8,467 nucleotides of DNA from Bdellovibrionales bacterium (GCA_005793615.1 SXRI01000113.1:1-8467); one strand, 5' to 3'. Positions 1 to 7,113 are shown, numbered from the stretch's first letter. Numbers and translations: made by a program. Notes: a model not told the origin generated them from the letters alone.

Positions 1-8
1 GAAATGAC

Positions 9-30
9 TCTCAAGACCTAGGTCCAGAGA
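9..30. other. Imperfect 22-base dyad with a perfect 10-base palindromic core
   Basis: GACCTAGGTC (15-24) is a perfect palindrome, and the outer TCTC (9-12) and GAGA (27-30) are also symmetric about the same centre, giving 9 of 11 matching positions. It lies about 140 bases before the carboxypeptidase ATG. It could be an operator for a dimeric regulator, but a chance match is possible and no promoter elements could be fixed nearby. Confidence 0.3.
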
Positions 31-155
31 TCAAAATCGCACTCTTTTTCCCGATCAGCGTGTTTTGCATATCAACAATAAATTGTTTTTATGGGATTTT
101 GCCGAGCGACTATGCCTAGACTTGAAGCCGAGAAAGACAACTCATTTCATCTCAC

Positions 156-161
156 GGAGGG
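156..161 (+). promoter_or_regulatory. Ribosome binding site of the carboxypeptidase gene
   Basis: GGAGGG lies five bases before the ATG at 167. Another ATG at 163 is in a different frame and only one base from this site, so the spacing supports the start at 167. Confidence 0.8.
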
Positions 162-166
162 TATGA

Positions 167-1630
167 ATGGCGCCACGCTACTGGTTTTTTCTTTTTTTGG
201 CTTCAATGACATTGGGGTTCACTCTGGATCGGGTTCAGCACCCGGCTAGTGATTCTCTGGTTCGCTTCGCGGTCGAAAGTAAGAGCCTTGATCCGAATGT
301 CATGCGCGAGATGGTTGGTCGACTAAAACAACAGGGCTTAGACGTGGCCGGAGTCAATAGAAACGATGGGACGATTGAGGTGATTACCACAACAGGCGGC
401 ATTCAAGCCTTAAAGACTCAAGGTATCAACGGCTCGCTTCGTGAATCACACTCCGCAAGCTTCCTGCGCCTTGATTCGCGCTATCTGAATTCACAGAAAG
501 TTGAGGACGAACTCAAGTCGCTCCAGCAACGCTTTCCCGATCTCACACGACTTGAAAAAATCGGCACCTCTCTAGAGGGTCGAGCCATTTGGGCGCTCTT
601 GCTCTCAACCACGCCTCATGCGAATGACAAGAACGCACTCAGCAAGCCCGCGATCATTTTCGATGGCATGCACCACGCGCGCGAGATCATGACTCCCGAG
701 GTCGTCTTAGATGTGGCCCAAACAATTCTTCCCGAAGCCCGCTCAAAGAACAGTCCGCTCGCGAATATTCTCAGCCGTTGGAACATCTGGATCGTTCCCA
801 TGCTCAATGTTGACGGCAATAACGTCGTGTGGACCAAGAACTCCTATTGGCGCAAGAATGCCCATGCCGACGAGAACTCCAAGGTCTTTGGCGTAGATCT
901 TAATCGCAACTATCCATTCATGTGGTCGGGTTGCAATGGCTCCTCGGGAAGCAAGAACAGCGATACCTATCGGGGTGACCAAGCCGCGAGTGAACCGGAG
1001 AGCACGGCCCTCATAGGACTGGCGCGTCGAGTTCTACCAACGGCATCGTTATCATATCACTCCTTTAGTGAGTTCGTACTCTACCCATTCGGATGCGGTG
1101 AATTGCGTTCAAGTGAAAATCTCCTGCATGCCACGCTCGGCAAGGAGATGGCGGATATGTTGCCATCGGATTCCAACGACGGAAGCACCTATGTCGCCGA
1201 AACCCCATGGAAACTTCTCTATTCAGCTGACGGCGAGTCGATGTCGTTCATGCATTCGGAGTTTGGCGCCACCGCCTTTACTTTCGAAATCAACCAGGAA
1301 TTCCAACCCGACTATGGAATGCGTGAACAAACGCTCGTGAAGCATCGCAAGGCCTGGCAACATTTCCTGAGTCGCATTGACCGAAATCTCCTGAGCATCA
1401 GAGTCACCCAGACCCAAAACGAGAACTTCTTGGAGAGTGCAACGATCGAGTTCGATACGATCCAGCATCAACATGGCGAGAAACCGTTCCGTACCAATTC
1501 GGCTGGACAGTTCTTTAAGGTACTCGACCCAGGAAAGTATCTTGTGCGCGCGCGTTTGCCTGACGGCCGTTTCGCTGAAGCCACAGTGGAAATGAACGGC
1601 GAACCCAAATATATTGAATTGAATCTTTAG
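167..1630 (+). CDS. Secreted M14 zinc carboxypeptidase with C-terminal beta-sandwich domain
   Basis: This is a 487-residue metallocarboxypeptidase that should remove C-terminal residues from peptides outside the cytoplasm. The N-terminus (1-20) is a short basic then strongly hydrophobic segment, read as a signal peptide without a lipobox cysteine or an obvious AxA site. Residues about 31-95 resemble an M14 propeptide and about 105-405 form the catalytic domain. Zinc ligands are H170 and E173 in an HARE motif, and H298 in SYHSF. The Asn-Arg pair that binds the substrate carboxylate is N246-R247 in VDLNRNY. Y352 matches the mobile tyrosine of carboxypeptidase A, and E374 in FTFEIN is the general base. 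All catalytic positions are present, so it should be active. M359 sits where carboxypeptidase A has Ile255, which suggests a non-basic specificity pocket (weak inference). Residues about 408-487 look like a transthyretin-like, carboxypeptidase-regulatory-type beta domain. The physiological substrate is unknown; nutrient peptide digestion or processing of cell-surface protein are both possible. Confidence 0.93.
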   Translation: MAPRYWFFLFLASMTLGFTLDRVQHPASDSLVRFAVESKSLDPNVMREMVGRLKQQGLDVAGVNRNDGTIEVITTTGGIQALKTQGINGSLRESHSASFLRLDSRYLNSQKVEDELKSLQQRFPDLTRLEKIGTSLEGRAIWALLLSTTPHANDKNALSKPAIIFDGMHHAREIMTPEVVLDVAQTILPEARSKNSPLANILSRWNIWIVPMLNVDGNNVVWTKNSYWRKNAHADENSKVFGVDLNRNYPFMWSGCNGSSGSKNSDTYRGDQAASEPESTALIGLARRVLPTASLSYHSFSEFVLYPFGCGELRSSENLLHATLGKEMADMLPSDSNDGSTYVAETPWKLLYSADGESMSFMHSEFGATAFTFEINQEFQPDYGMREQTLVKHRKAWQHFLSRIDRNLLSIRVTQTQNENFLESATIEFDTIQHQHGEKPFRTNSAGQFFKVLDPGKYLVRARLPDGRFAEATVEMNGEPKYIELNL

Positions 1631-1631
1631 A

Positions 1632-2669
1632 CTACATGCCAACCGAGAGGGTCACGCCGACCTGATCGGTTGAGTTCTTGGGCTCATACCAATTTCTTTT
1701 ATCCATCGCGACCTGATCAGAATCATCGACCTGCCAATGCTGCCAATACGGGGCAATGTGCAGGTCCATACCCTCATTCATCCACCAGGACCAATCAGCC
1801 GCAAAACGATGCCCATGGCCAGTGGTTTGCTTATTGGTGATGTCGCGACTGCGACCGACCTCCGTCAGATGCGACTTAACTGTGCCTGACACGAAGCGAT
1901 CATACTCAGCGCTCAACGTCAGCACCCTCTTATTGCTAAGAAAAAATCGCGCTTCGAGCCCGAGCGGAACGAAGAGGTAATTGATTTCTCGCTCGTAGCC
2001 ACCGCGCCCCTGAATCTGATCGTTGAGGTAACGAGTACCAACACCCGCGAACGCTCCGAGATCGCCTCCCTGCCAACTCACAAACGGCAGGCCAAAAACT
2101 CCCTTGAGCGAATAGATGAAATCATTAGTACCGGTGGTCCAAGGCTCGGTTCGATCCTCTTCCACGTAATACATTGAGCCTTCGTAAGCGAGGCCGCCGA
2201 AAAGAAACTCACCCGAAAGACGCAGCAGCAGAGCTTGATCCAGCGGCCGTGATTCAAGCGCGAATGCCAGGCCATTGAGGTGCCCACTCTCTTTCATCAC
2301 CGTTGGTTCAATATAGGTATTGAAGCCATAGGCATAGCCAAGATTGAAATTGCGATACTCGGGTTTGCCCAATGCCCGTGGCATTTCAATTTTCTTCGAG
2401 ATTTCACCCGCTGCCGCTGAGGAATCTGCAGTAGCGTTTCCTGGTGGGGCGTCTTCTGCGGAGTTGCTGAGTGTAGATTCACCTGTTGAATTGTCGGCAG
2501 CGCGGTCGACAAGAATCTTCAAACCGTTTTCACGATCGCCAGTCTGACTAGCTGACTGACTAGCTGACCGTTCGGCGCCATTGGCAAACGCGGAATTCAA
2601 GGCGATCGTCATAAGAACCGCGACATAGATCACCGGCCCAAATTTCAACCGAAACCTCAACTGCTTCAC
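1632..2669 (-). CDS. Predicted outer-membrane beta-barrel protein, function unknown
   Basis: I do not recognise a named family for this 345-residue protein. The start is a GTG preceded by GGGGAG at good spacing. The N-terminus is a textbook signal peptide: basic residues to position 9, a hydrophobic core at 11-25, and AFA before a likely cut after residue 29. Residues 30-95 form a polar linker rich in Ser, Ala, Asp and Glu, with little sign of a fold and an exact SASQ duplication at 35-42. From about 105 the chain turns into alternating aromatic and polar stretches with Gly- and Asn-containing turns, for example around 108-120, 203-213, 229-243, 249-260 and 305-315, as in transmembrane beta strands. 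The last residues, VGVTLSVGM, have strand-like alternation but lack the terminal Phe typical of many barrels. It is co-oriented with the mevalonate genes but 166 bases downstream, so it may have its own promoter. The outer-membrane location is inference; a periplasmic beta-rich protein is the alternative. Confidence 0.7.
   Translation of the reverse strand: MKQLRFRLKFGPVIYVAVLMTIALNSAFANGAERSASQSASQTGDRENGLKILVDRAADNSTGESTLSNSAEDAPPGNATADSSAAAGEISKKIEMPRALGKPEYRNFNLGYAYGFNTYIEPTVMKESGHLNGLAFALESRPLDQALLLRLSGEFLFGGLAYEGSMYYVEEDRTEPWTTGTNDFIYSLKGVFGLPFVSWQGGDLGAFAGVGTRYLNDQIQGRGGYEREINYLFVPLGLEARFFLSNKRVLTLSAEYDRFVSGTVKSHLTEVGRSRDITNKQTTGHGHRFAADWSWWMNEGMDLHIAPYWQHWQVDDSDQVAMDKRNWYEPKNSTDQVGVTLSVGM
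2544..2567. repeat. Perfect 12-base tandem duplication inside the barrel-protein gene
   Basis: The unit CTGACTAGCTGA (plus strand) occurs at 2544-2555 and again, without a gap or mismatch, at 2556-2567. It is exactly in frame and encodes SASQ-SASQ at residues 35-42 of the minus-strand protein, in the disordered linker just after the signal peptide. The exact identity at DNA level suggests a recent slippage event; copy number could vary between strains without breaking the frame. Confidence 0.9.
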
Positions 2670-2676
2670 CGCATTT

Positions 2677-2682
2677 CTCCCC
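2677..2682 (-). promoter_or_regulatory. Ribosome binding site selecting a GTG start
   Basis: On the minus strand GGGGAG is followed by seven bases and then GTG at 2669. The ATG between them (2674-2672) is followed after one codon by TGA, so it cannot be the start. GTG is the supported initiation codon for the barrel protein. Confidence 0.7.
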
Positions 2683-2803
2683 GACTCTTACCAAGACCAA
2701 TACCCGTTACTAACATCGAGGCAGTTTACCAGAATTGGCAAGACCCGTCGCTTGCTATCTCCAACCATGACGGCCTTCCGCAAGCGACTCTAAGCGGAGA
2801 CAT

Positions 2804-2828
2804 TTTTGGGCACTTTTCCCACCCAAAA
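2804..2828. other. Inverted repeat just after the mevalonate block
   Basis: TTTTGGG (2804-2810) and CCCAAAA (2822-2828) can form a 7-base-pair stem with an 11-base loop. It lies 8 bases beyond the mvaK1 stop on the minus strand. Neither strand has a run of T directly after the stem, so it is not a typical intrinsic terminator. It could be a weak terminator, an mRNA 3'-end structure or a site for a regulator of the downstream barrel gene. Confidence 0.3.
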
Positions 2829-2835
2829 GGTACGT

Positions 2836-3732
2836 TTAATTGAGGGGGATTAAAAGTGAGCTGAGATCGGCCGGCGGGGCCTTACGCCACAAACTTAAAA
2901 CATAGCCACCATCGCCGGAACCCGTGGGCTTCACCGCATAAGCACCATGGTTGATCAGCATTTGTACATGACTGCCAATCTCACCGCTGGTTAAGCCCCA
3001 ATGCTCAAAGCAGGTGCGAGCTTTATTGATCGCTTCAGCGAGAAGATCAAATCCCTCGGTGGCCGACGACAGCTGAAGAGCGCGCGCCGCCATCGCGACA
3101 GCCTCGCGCATGTCTTGGTCGATACGCTTTCCAAGAACCTCGTCACGAGTCCAAAGCGCCTTGACTCGGGCAACGCACTCCGAAGTCACTCCGCGCTTAC
3201 CCGAATAAGAGAGATACCACTCAGGCTGCCAACGCGGTTCGATCGCATACCGCTCTCCTCCGCGAATAAAACACAGACCGCGCCCGCTCAACGCTACCGC
3301 GATATCAACACCGCTCGACTCGCCATGAAAGAGATTCTCGAGCAAACGACAAAACTCCGGCAGCTCACTCTCTGCCACCCAGCCTCGCCAAGCAAACCAA
3401 CGTCCTAGGCCTACACAAAGAGCCGCCGATGCTCCCAAACCCGCACCGACCGGAATAGAATTGGTGATTTGAAAATGACCATGGAGCACGGAACGTGTTC
3501 GGGACGTCATTTCCAGAGCCTTTTCGATAACGCCCCAAAACAACAAACGAAGTTCATCGCCATGTTCACCGCTGAACTCTACCGAAAGGTCGCGCTCCGA
3601 ACTCGTAAACGACAACGTCATAGCTTTACCCTGAACAGGAAACACCAAAGCCGGCGATCCACGCAGAACCGCGTGCTCACCAGCCAAGATCCACTTTCCA
3701 TGGACCGTCGTCATCATCGATGTGGCCGGCAT
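2836..3732 (-). CDS. mvaK1: Mevalonate kinase
   Basis: This GHMP-family kinase (298 residues) phosphorylates mevalonate to 5-phosphomevalonate with ATP in the cytoplasm. The N-terminal motif GKWILAGEHAVL carries the conserved lysine (K13) and the GEHAV signature of mevalonate kinases. The ATP-binding loop PVGAGLGASAA is at 94-104. The segment ENLFHGESSGVD holds the Mg-binding glutamate (E132) and catalytic aspartate (D143), with the same 11-residue spacing as in the human enzyme. The C-terminal glycine loop is KPTGSGDGG at 268-276. I place the start at the ATG at 3732, whose first base is the last base of the mvaD stop codon. An in-frame GTG at 3741 would extend it by three residues, but it would sit right against the ribosome binding site. 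It is the last gene of the isoprenoid unit. HAVL, together with two clear GHMP relatives upstream, separates it from the other two kinase-fold genes. Confidence 0.9.
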   Translation of the reverse strand: MPATSMMTTVHGKWILAGEHAVLRGSPALVFPVQGKAMTLSFTSSERDLSVEFSGEHGDELRLLFWGVIEKALEMTSRTRSVLHGHFQITNSIPVGAGLGASAALCVGLGRWFAWRGWVAESELPEFCRLLENLFHGESSGVDIAVALSGRGLCFIRGGERYAIEPRWQPEWYLSYSGKRGVTSECVARVKALWTRDEVLGKRIDQDMREAVAMAARALQLSSATEGFDLLAEAINKARTCFEHWGLTSGEIGSHVQMLINHGAYAVKPTGSGDGGYVLSLWRKAPPADLSSLLIPLN

Positions 3733-4760
3733 TAAGTCCACTCCTCGCTGAGCACACGAAAGCGCAATGAAAACTGCTGACTGACTTCAGTCGCGAAGCT
3801 CTTCATAAATTCTCTATTCGAATCATCAACCGCATAAAGAAGATGCACGTTGGGTCCTGCATCCATCGTCACCAAAGGTCCTCGCCCGCACTTTTCCCAT
3901 GATTGCCCGCGTACGAATCTCAGCGCCGCCAAGGACCCCTCGGTCATGTAGCCAAATGAGGGGCGACTGGTTTCAAAAAGAGCGTGCATATCCCAAAACT
4001 CCGCCCAGGTGATTTCAAAGGCACTCGCAAGATCTTGAGCCTTTAATGCTCGCAACAAGTCTCGCACACGAGCTTCAGCTCGCTCCGGACGCCATGTAAA
4101 CAAAGCGCTACTCACTACACGACGATGCGCTTCGGAACTGGAAACGGCTTTTTTTGCTTCATCAACCACGATCACTTGGTGTTTAAAGGTCAAGTTCTCA
4201 AGTTCAGGTACAGCGCGAGCTCCGTCCTCATCCCAAATAGACCACGGCGTGAAGAATGATCGACAAGATGAACCAGAACCCTGGCGACTGAGATCTGCTG
4301 CTTTTTCTGGTGATGGTAATTCCGTCTTGCTCAAATCAGCAAAGGCCAAGAGTGCGACTTTCGTGAGAGCCGCAAAGGACGAAGCCGACGACGCCAAACC
4401 ACAATCGGCAGGAAAATCGTTCGCAGAGCGCACCGTAAACTGATGCTGATCACGACACACTTCAGGAAACATTTTTTTGATACGAGTGAAATGTTCAAGA
4501 AAGCGCGCTTGGCCTTTTTCCGAAAGCTCCATCGCCGAAAGGGCTTTACCCTCATAACTCGGTAGCGGCTCCCAGAGAGCACCGCGGTCCGTATCACCGG
4601 TCAATTCGAGCTCCACCACGCTCCGCAAATGCGAAAGCGTGTAGGAAAGCGAGGTATTCGTCGGACGGTTCTTCTCTTGATCGCTCTTTCCCATGTACTT
4701 GATCAAGGCGATGTTTGAGGGAGCATGAGCGCGCCAAATTTTCTTTCGTAATTGATCCAT
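3732..4760 (-). CDS. mvaD: Diphosphomevalonate decarboxylase
   Basis: This 342-residue GHMP-fold enzyme converts 5-diphosphomevalonate and ATP to isopentenyl diphosphate, CO2, ADP and phosphate. Family blocks appear in order: APSNIALIKYMGK (13-25), NDFPADCGLASSASSFAAL (114-132), RQGSGSSCRS (159-168) and VTMDAGPNVHLL (297-308). The invariant catalytic Asp is D300 (Asp283 in the Staphylococcus epidermidis enzyme). S162, S164 and R167 match Ser139, Ser141 and Arg144 there. Departures from the usual pattern are Met for Trp in KYWGK, TPWSIW where most have GGFVEW, and SSSEAHRR (207-214) in place of the SSTxGM-type substrate loop. The start is the ATG five bases after the upstream stop, with only a weak GGA-type site, so translation is probably coupled. 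The enzyme could instead act on a related phosphomevalonate, but the complete neighbouring pathway favours the classical reaction. Confidence 0.9.
   Translation of the reverse strand: MDQLRKKIWRAHAPSNIALIKYMGKSDQEKNRPTNTSLSYTLSHLRSVVELELTGDTDRGALWEPLPSYEGKALSAMELSEKGQARFLEHFTRIKKMFPEVCRDQHQFTVRSANDFPADCGLASSASSFAALTKVALLAFADLSKTELPSPEKAADLSRQGSGSSCRSFFTPWSIWDEDGARAVPELENLTFKHQVIVVDEAKKAVSSSEAHRRVVSSALFTWRPERAEARVRDLLRALKAQDLASAFEITWAEFWDMHALFETSRPSFGYMTEGSLAALRFVRGQSWEKCGRGPLVTMDAGPNVHLLYAVDDSNREFMKSFATEVSQQFSLRFRVLSEEWT
3741..3746 (-). promoter_or_regulatory. Ribosome binding site of mvaK1 inside the end of mvaD
   Basis: GAGGAG on the minus strand is followed by eight bases and the ATG at 3732. 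It lies within the last codons of mvaD. Its position rules against the in-frame GTG at 3741, which would have no spacer. Confidence 0.75.
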
Positions 4761-4765
4761 TTGCT

Positions 4766-5695
4766 CTATTCCACTTTCAAACCGGTTTTTGCCAAGTGAC
4801 TCTGCTCACCACAGATCTCAAGCCCTTTGGAGACCGCCCACGCCTTGATCCCAGGCCCATCAATGCGATCATGCAAAACCACGATCACATCGGCACCCAT
4901 TGCCCCGCAACCCTTGACCGCTCGCACACCCTTAGCCTGCGCCTGTAAAGCACTGACCAAACCCAATGTTCCCTCGGCCGTCAGGCCCGCACGTCCGAGC
5001 TTTTCACCATAGGTATTCACTGCCTCGATCAATTTCGCTTCACTATTTTCGCGAAACGCCTCGAGCGCAACATTCATTATCGTCCGCAACTCATCATAGG
5101 GTGCCACTTGAGCGCGTTTAAGATGTTCATGCGTCGCCACCTTCACGCCAGTGCGAATCAGAGTGAACGACAGCTCCGGGAAAGACCATTGGAGCCGAGT
5201 ATGCAAACAAACTGAGGGAAGCTGAGATGAACGGCCATCAAACAAACTCACGCCGCCAATCAGTTGCGCGACAAGGTCAGCGCCACTTGGTGCCTGGCCC
5301 TCGCCGCTCCATGCGCAAGCACGATACTCCGTCAGCAAGCGCGACCAATCGTAGGTCTCAGGCACCACACTCTTGGTCTTCGTGAGCCAACTGTACATCA
5401 AGGCAAATTGCGCGCTCGAAGCTCCTAAACCACCGGCACCGCGATGGGGATCATCAAAACGAAAGTTAAAACCTTGAAAGTCGGCCTCGTGACCCACGAA
5501 AAGTCGCCCCGCAGGCGAAGCCCCCGCAAAAGTATGCGGTCTTTGCACCGAGAATCGCCGTTGCCGAGCAGTGCGCAATACAAATCTCGGCTCGGTTGTC
5601 AGCAAAATCGATGGGCCACCATCGAGCGCCAGATATTCGCCCACTAAAAAGGTCTTACCTGGTACCGACATCACGGTGGCAGCAGCTGAAGTCAT
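4766..5695 (-). CDS. mvaK2: Phosphomevalonate kinase (GHMP family, divergent)
   Basis: This 309-residue GHMP-fold protein most likely phosphorylates 5-phosphomevalonate to the diphosphate, the one step between mevalonate kinase and the decarboxylase not covered by a neighbour. The N-terminus VPGKTFLVGEYLALDGG (11-27) fits the PGKLYIxGEYAV block of phosphomevalonate kinases. The ATP loop GAGGLGASSAQFAL is at 86-99, and QAPSGADLVAQLIGGV (134-149) matches the SGADVAxxxxGG block with D140. The C-terminal loop reads KGCGAMGAD (261-269) instead of KxSGAGGGD, so two of the usual glycines are Met and Ala. It is somewhat shorter than Gram-positive MvaK2 (about 335-360). The ATG overlaps the HMG-CoA reductase stop as ATGA and has no clear Shine-Dalgarno site, which suggests coupled re-initiation. 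An in-frame ATG at 5671 is also possible. The family is clear; the exact substrate is inferred from context. Confidence 0.8.
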   Translation of the reverse strand: MTSAAATVMSVPGKTFLVGEYLALDGGPSILLTTEPRFVLRTARQRRFSVQRPHTFAGASPAGRLFVGHEADFQGFNFRFDDPHRGAGGLGASSAQFALMYSWLTKTKSVVPETYDWSRLLTEYRACAWSGEGQAPSGADLVAQLIGGVSLFDGRSSQLPSVCLHTRLQWSFPELSFTLIRTGVKVATHEHLKRAQVAPYDELRTIMNVALEAFRENSEAKLIEAVNTYGEKLGRAGLTAEGTLGLVSALQAQAKGVRAVKGCGAMGADVIVVLHDRIDGPGIKAWAVSKGLEICGEQSHLAKTGLKVE

Positions 5696-7113
5696 GTCTG
5701 AGTCGGTATTAGCGGCGATGAAGAGGGCGATGATGATGGCGGCTTCACTCGGCGATCGTCGGAACGAATTTCACGTGCCAGCTCAGCGCGAATTTCAAGC
5801 AAAGCCTCAACGGCATTACTTAGCGAGATTCGTTTTGTCAGCATCAGGATTTCTTCCAGACGCTTTTGCACAAGAGGCACCTCACGTTCGCTGGCACCGG
5901 CGCCGATCGTCAGATTCTTGATATGAAGCTTCATATGACCTTCGATTATTCCAACGGTCGTGAGCGCCTTGAGAGCACCCAGATTCTGCACCAAGCCCAC
6001 CGCCGCGCAAACTCTCGCCAAATGCGCAGCACTCTCAATGCCCATCATCTTAAGGCAAATCTGCGCCGTCGGATGAAGCTTGGTCACGCCGCCGACGGTA
6101 CCCACGACAATAGGCGCCTCGAACACGCCATGCAACTCGTCTCCCGACATCGTCCAACGCGTGATCGATCGATACTGTTTACCTTTGACTGCGTAGGCGT
6201 GTATGCCCGCCTCAACCGCGCGCCAGTCGTTACCAGTTGCGATCAGGATCGGATCGATGCCGTTGAGAACACCCTTATTATTAGTAGCCGCGCGGTATGG
6301 ATCCTGCTCCGCAAAAAGCGAAGCCTCGACAATTTTCTCTGCCAACTCGCGCTCCAGACCAGACCCCAAACCACTACCCAATCCACGTAAAACGACATGC
6401 GCACGGGTCAGTTTGGTGTCGACAAGGTTTGAGAGAATGCACATCGTCACCTTCTCACCGGTGGCGCTTTCGACAGGGCCCTTGAGGTACTCACAAACCT
6501 GATTGATGATGTTGGCACCCATGGCATCGCACGGGTCTACCAAAACATGTAAGACGGCCATCTCGCCACTCTCGGGCCCCTGCCCGCGCGGAACCTTTCG
6601 CAACTGAATGTCGCGTACTCCGCCGCCGCGAGCCACCAAGCCGTGGGCGACATCCCGATTTGCAAGACTGATCCAATTAAATTTATTGGCTTCAATGACA
6701 CTTTCAAACACCGCAAAATCAGAGATCTTCGCCAACTGAATTTGCCCGATAATCAGATCACCAACGGTCTCCGTGGTGATCTCGCCATTTTCACGAACCC
6801 ACTTGGCGGTTTTCGAAGCCGCCGCGATGATGGAGGTCTCCTCGACGGCCATGGGAATGGCATAGTCGCGACCATCAATCCGAAAATTCGTTGCGACCCC
6901 TAATGGCAGTTGAAAATAGCCGATCACATTTTCAATAAACTTCTCTGCGAGATCTAAGGACTGTAAACCCCCATTACGCAAAAAACCGACATCTTCATGA
7001 GAAAGCGCGCCCATCTCTTCAAGACGCTGAAAACGCTCTTCACGAGAAAGCTTAGAAAATCCGGCAAAAGCCGTGCTCGCGTCGAGCTTCGCAGTATCCT
7101 TACTCATCGCCAT
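5692..7113 (-). CDS. mvaA: HMG-CoA reductase, class II
   Basis: This 473-residue soluble enzyme reduces HMG-CoA to mevalonate, the committed step of the pathway, using two NAD(P)H. It aligns by eye along its whole length with the Pseudomonas mevalonii enzyme and has no membrane segments. Recognisable blocks are ENVIGYFQLPLGVATNF (about 61-77), the catalytic glutamate region MAVEETSI (about 88-95), the cofactor motif DAMGAN (196-201), ATNNKGVLNGIDP with the catalytic lysine K280, GNDWRA with D296, and EGHMKLH with H393. K280 to D296 keeps the 16-residue spacing of Lys267 and Asp283 in P. mevalonii. The last 20-odd residues are a polar Ser/Pro tail absent from that enzyme. I chose the ATG at 7113 because GGGAG lies eight bases upstream; an ATG at 7107 overlaps the fni stop as ATGA and is a minor alternative, and a longer in-frame extension to 7158 has no support. 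Cofactor preference cannot be read from sequence. Confidence 0.96.
   Translation of the reverse strand: MAMSKDTAKLDASTAFAGFSKLSREERFQRLEEMGALSHEDVGFLRNGGLQSLDLAEKFIENVIGYFQLPLGVATNFRIDGRDYAIPMAVEETSIIAAASKTAKWVRENGEITTETVGDLIIGQIQLAKISDFAVFESVIEANKFNWISLANRDVAHGLVARGGGVRDIQLRKVPRGQGPESGEMAVLHVLVDPCDAMGANIINQVCEYLKGPVESATGEKVTMCILSNLVDTKLTRAHVVLRGLGSGLGSGLERELAEKIVEASLFAEQDPYRAATNNKGVLNGIDPILIATGNDWRAVEAGIHAYAVKGKQYRSITRWTMSGDELHGVFEAPIVVGTVGGVTKLHPTAQICLKMMGIESAAHLARVCAAVGLVQNLGALKALTTVGIIEGHMKLHIKNLTIGAGASEREVPLVQKRLEEILMLTKRISLSNAVEALLEIRAELAREIRSDDRRVKPPSSSPSSSPLIPTQT

Noticed and set aside
1..21. Open first frame ending in TAG at 19-21, as if the tail of an upstream gene.
   Set aside because: Only six codons are visible, with no way to tell a gene end from random sequence.
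65..92. Possible promoter TTGCAT / TTTTAT with 16-base spacing upstream of the carboxypeptidase.
   Set aside because: Only 3 of 6 and 4 of 6 consensus matches in an AT-rich stretch; not distinguishable from chance.
1223..1642. 139-codon minus-strand open frame opposite the carboxypeptidase.
   Set aside because: It overlaps the conserved Y352/E374 region of a clear protease on the other strand and shows no domain.
1656..1675. Short CCGA/TCGG inverted repeat near the convergent stops as a shared terminator.
   Set aside because: A four-base-pair stem inside coding sequence without a T-run is too weak.
2690..2760. Extended -10-like TGGTAAACT and a TTGCCA element upstream of the barrel-protein gene.
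   Set aside because: The two elements are not at compatible spacing, so no promoter could be called.
2775..2799. CCGC...GCGG inverted repeat as a terminator of the mevalonate unit.
   Set aside because: The stem is only four to five base pairs with a long loop and no adjacent T-run.
3001..3408. 135-codon open frame on the + strand.
   Set aside because: It lies entirely antisense to mvaK1, whose motifs are clear; the translation is Arg/Ser-rich with no recognisable domain.
5866..6390. 174-codon open frame on the + strand.
   Set aside because: It is antisense to the catalytic core of HMG-CoA reductase; the composition (many Arg, His, Thr) is typical of a shadow frame.
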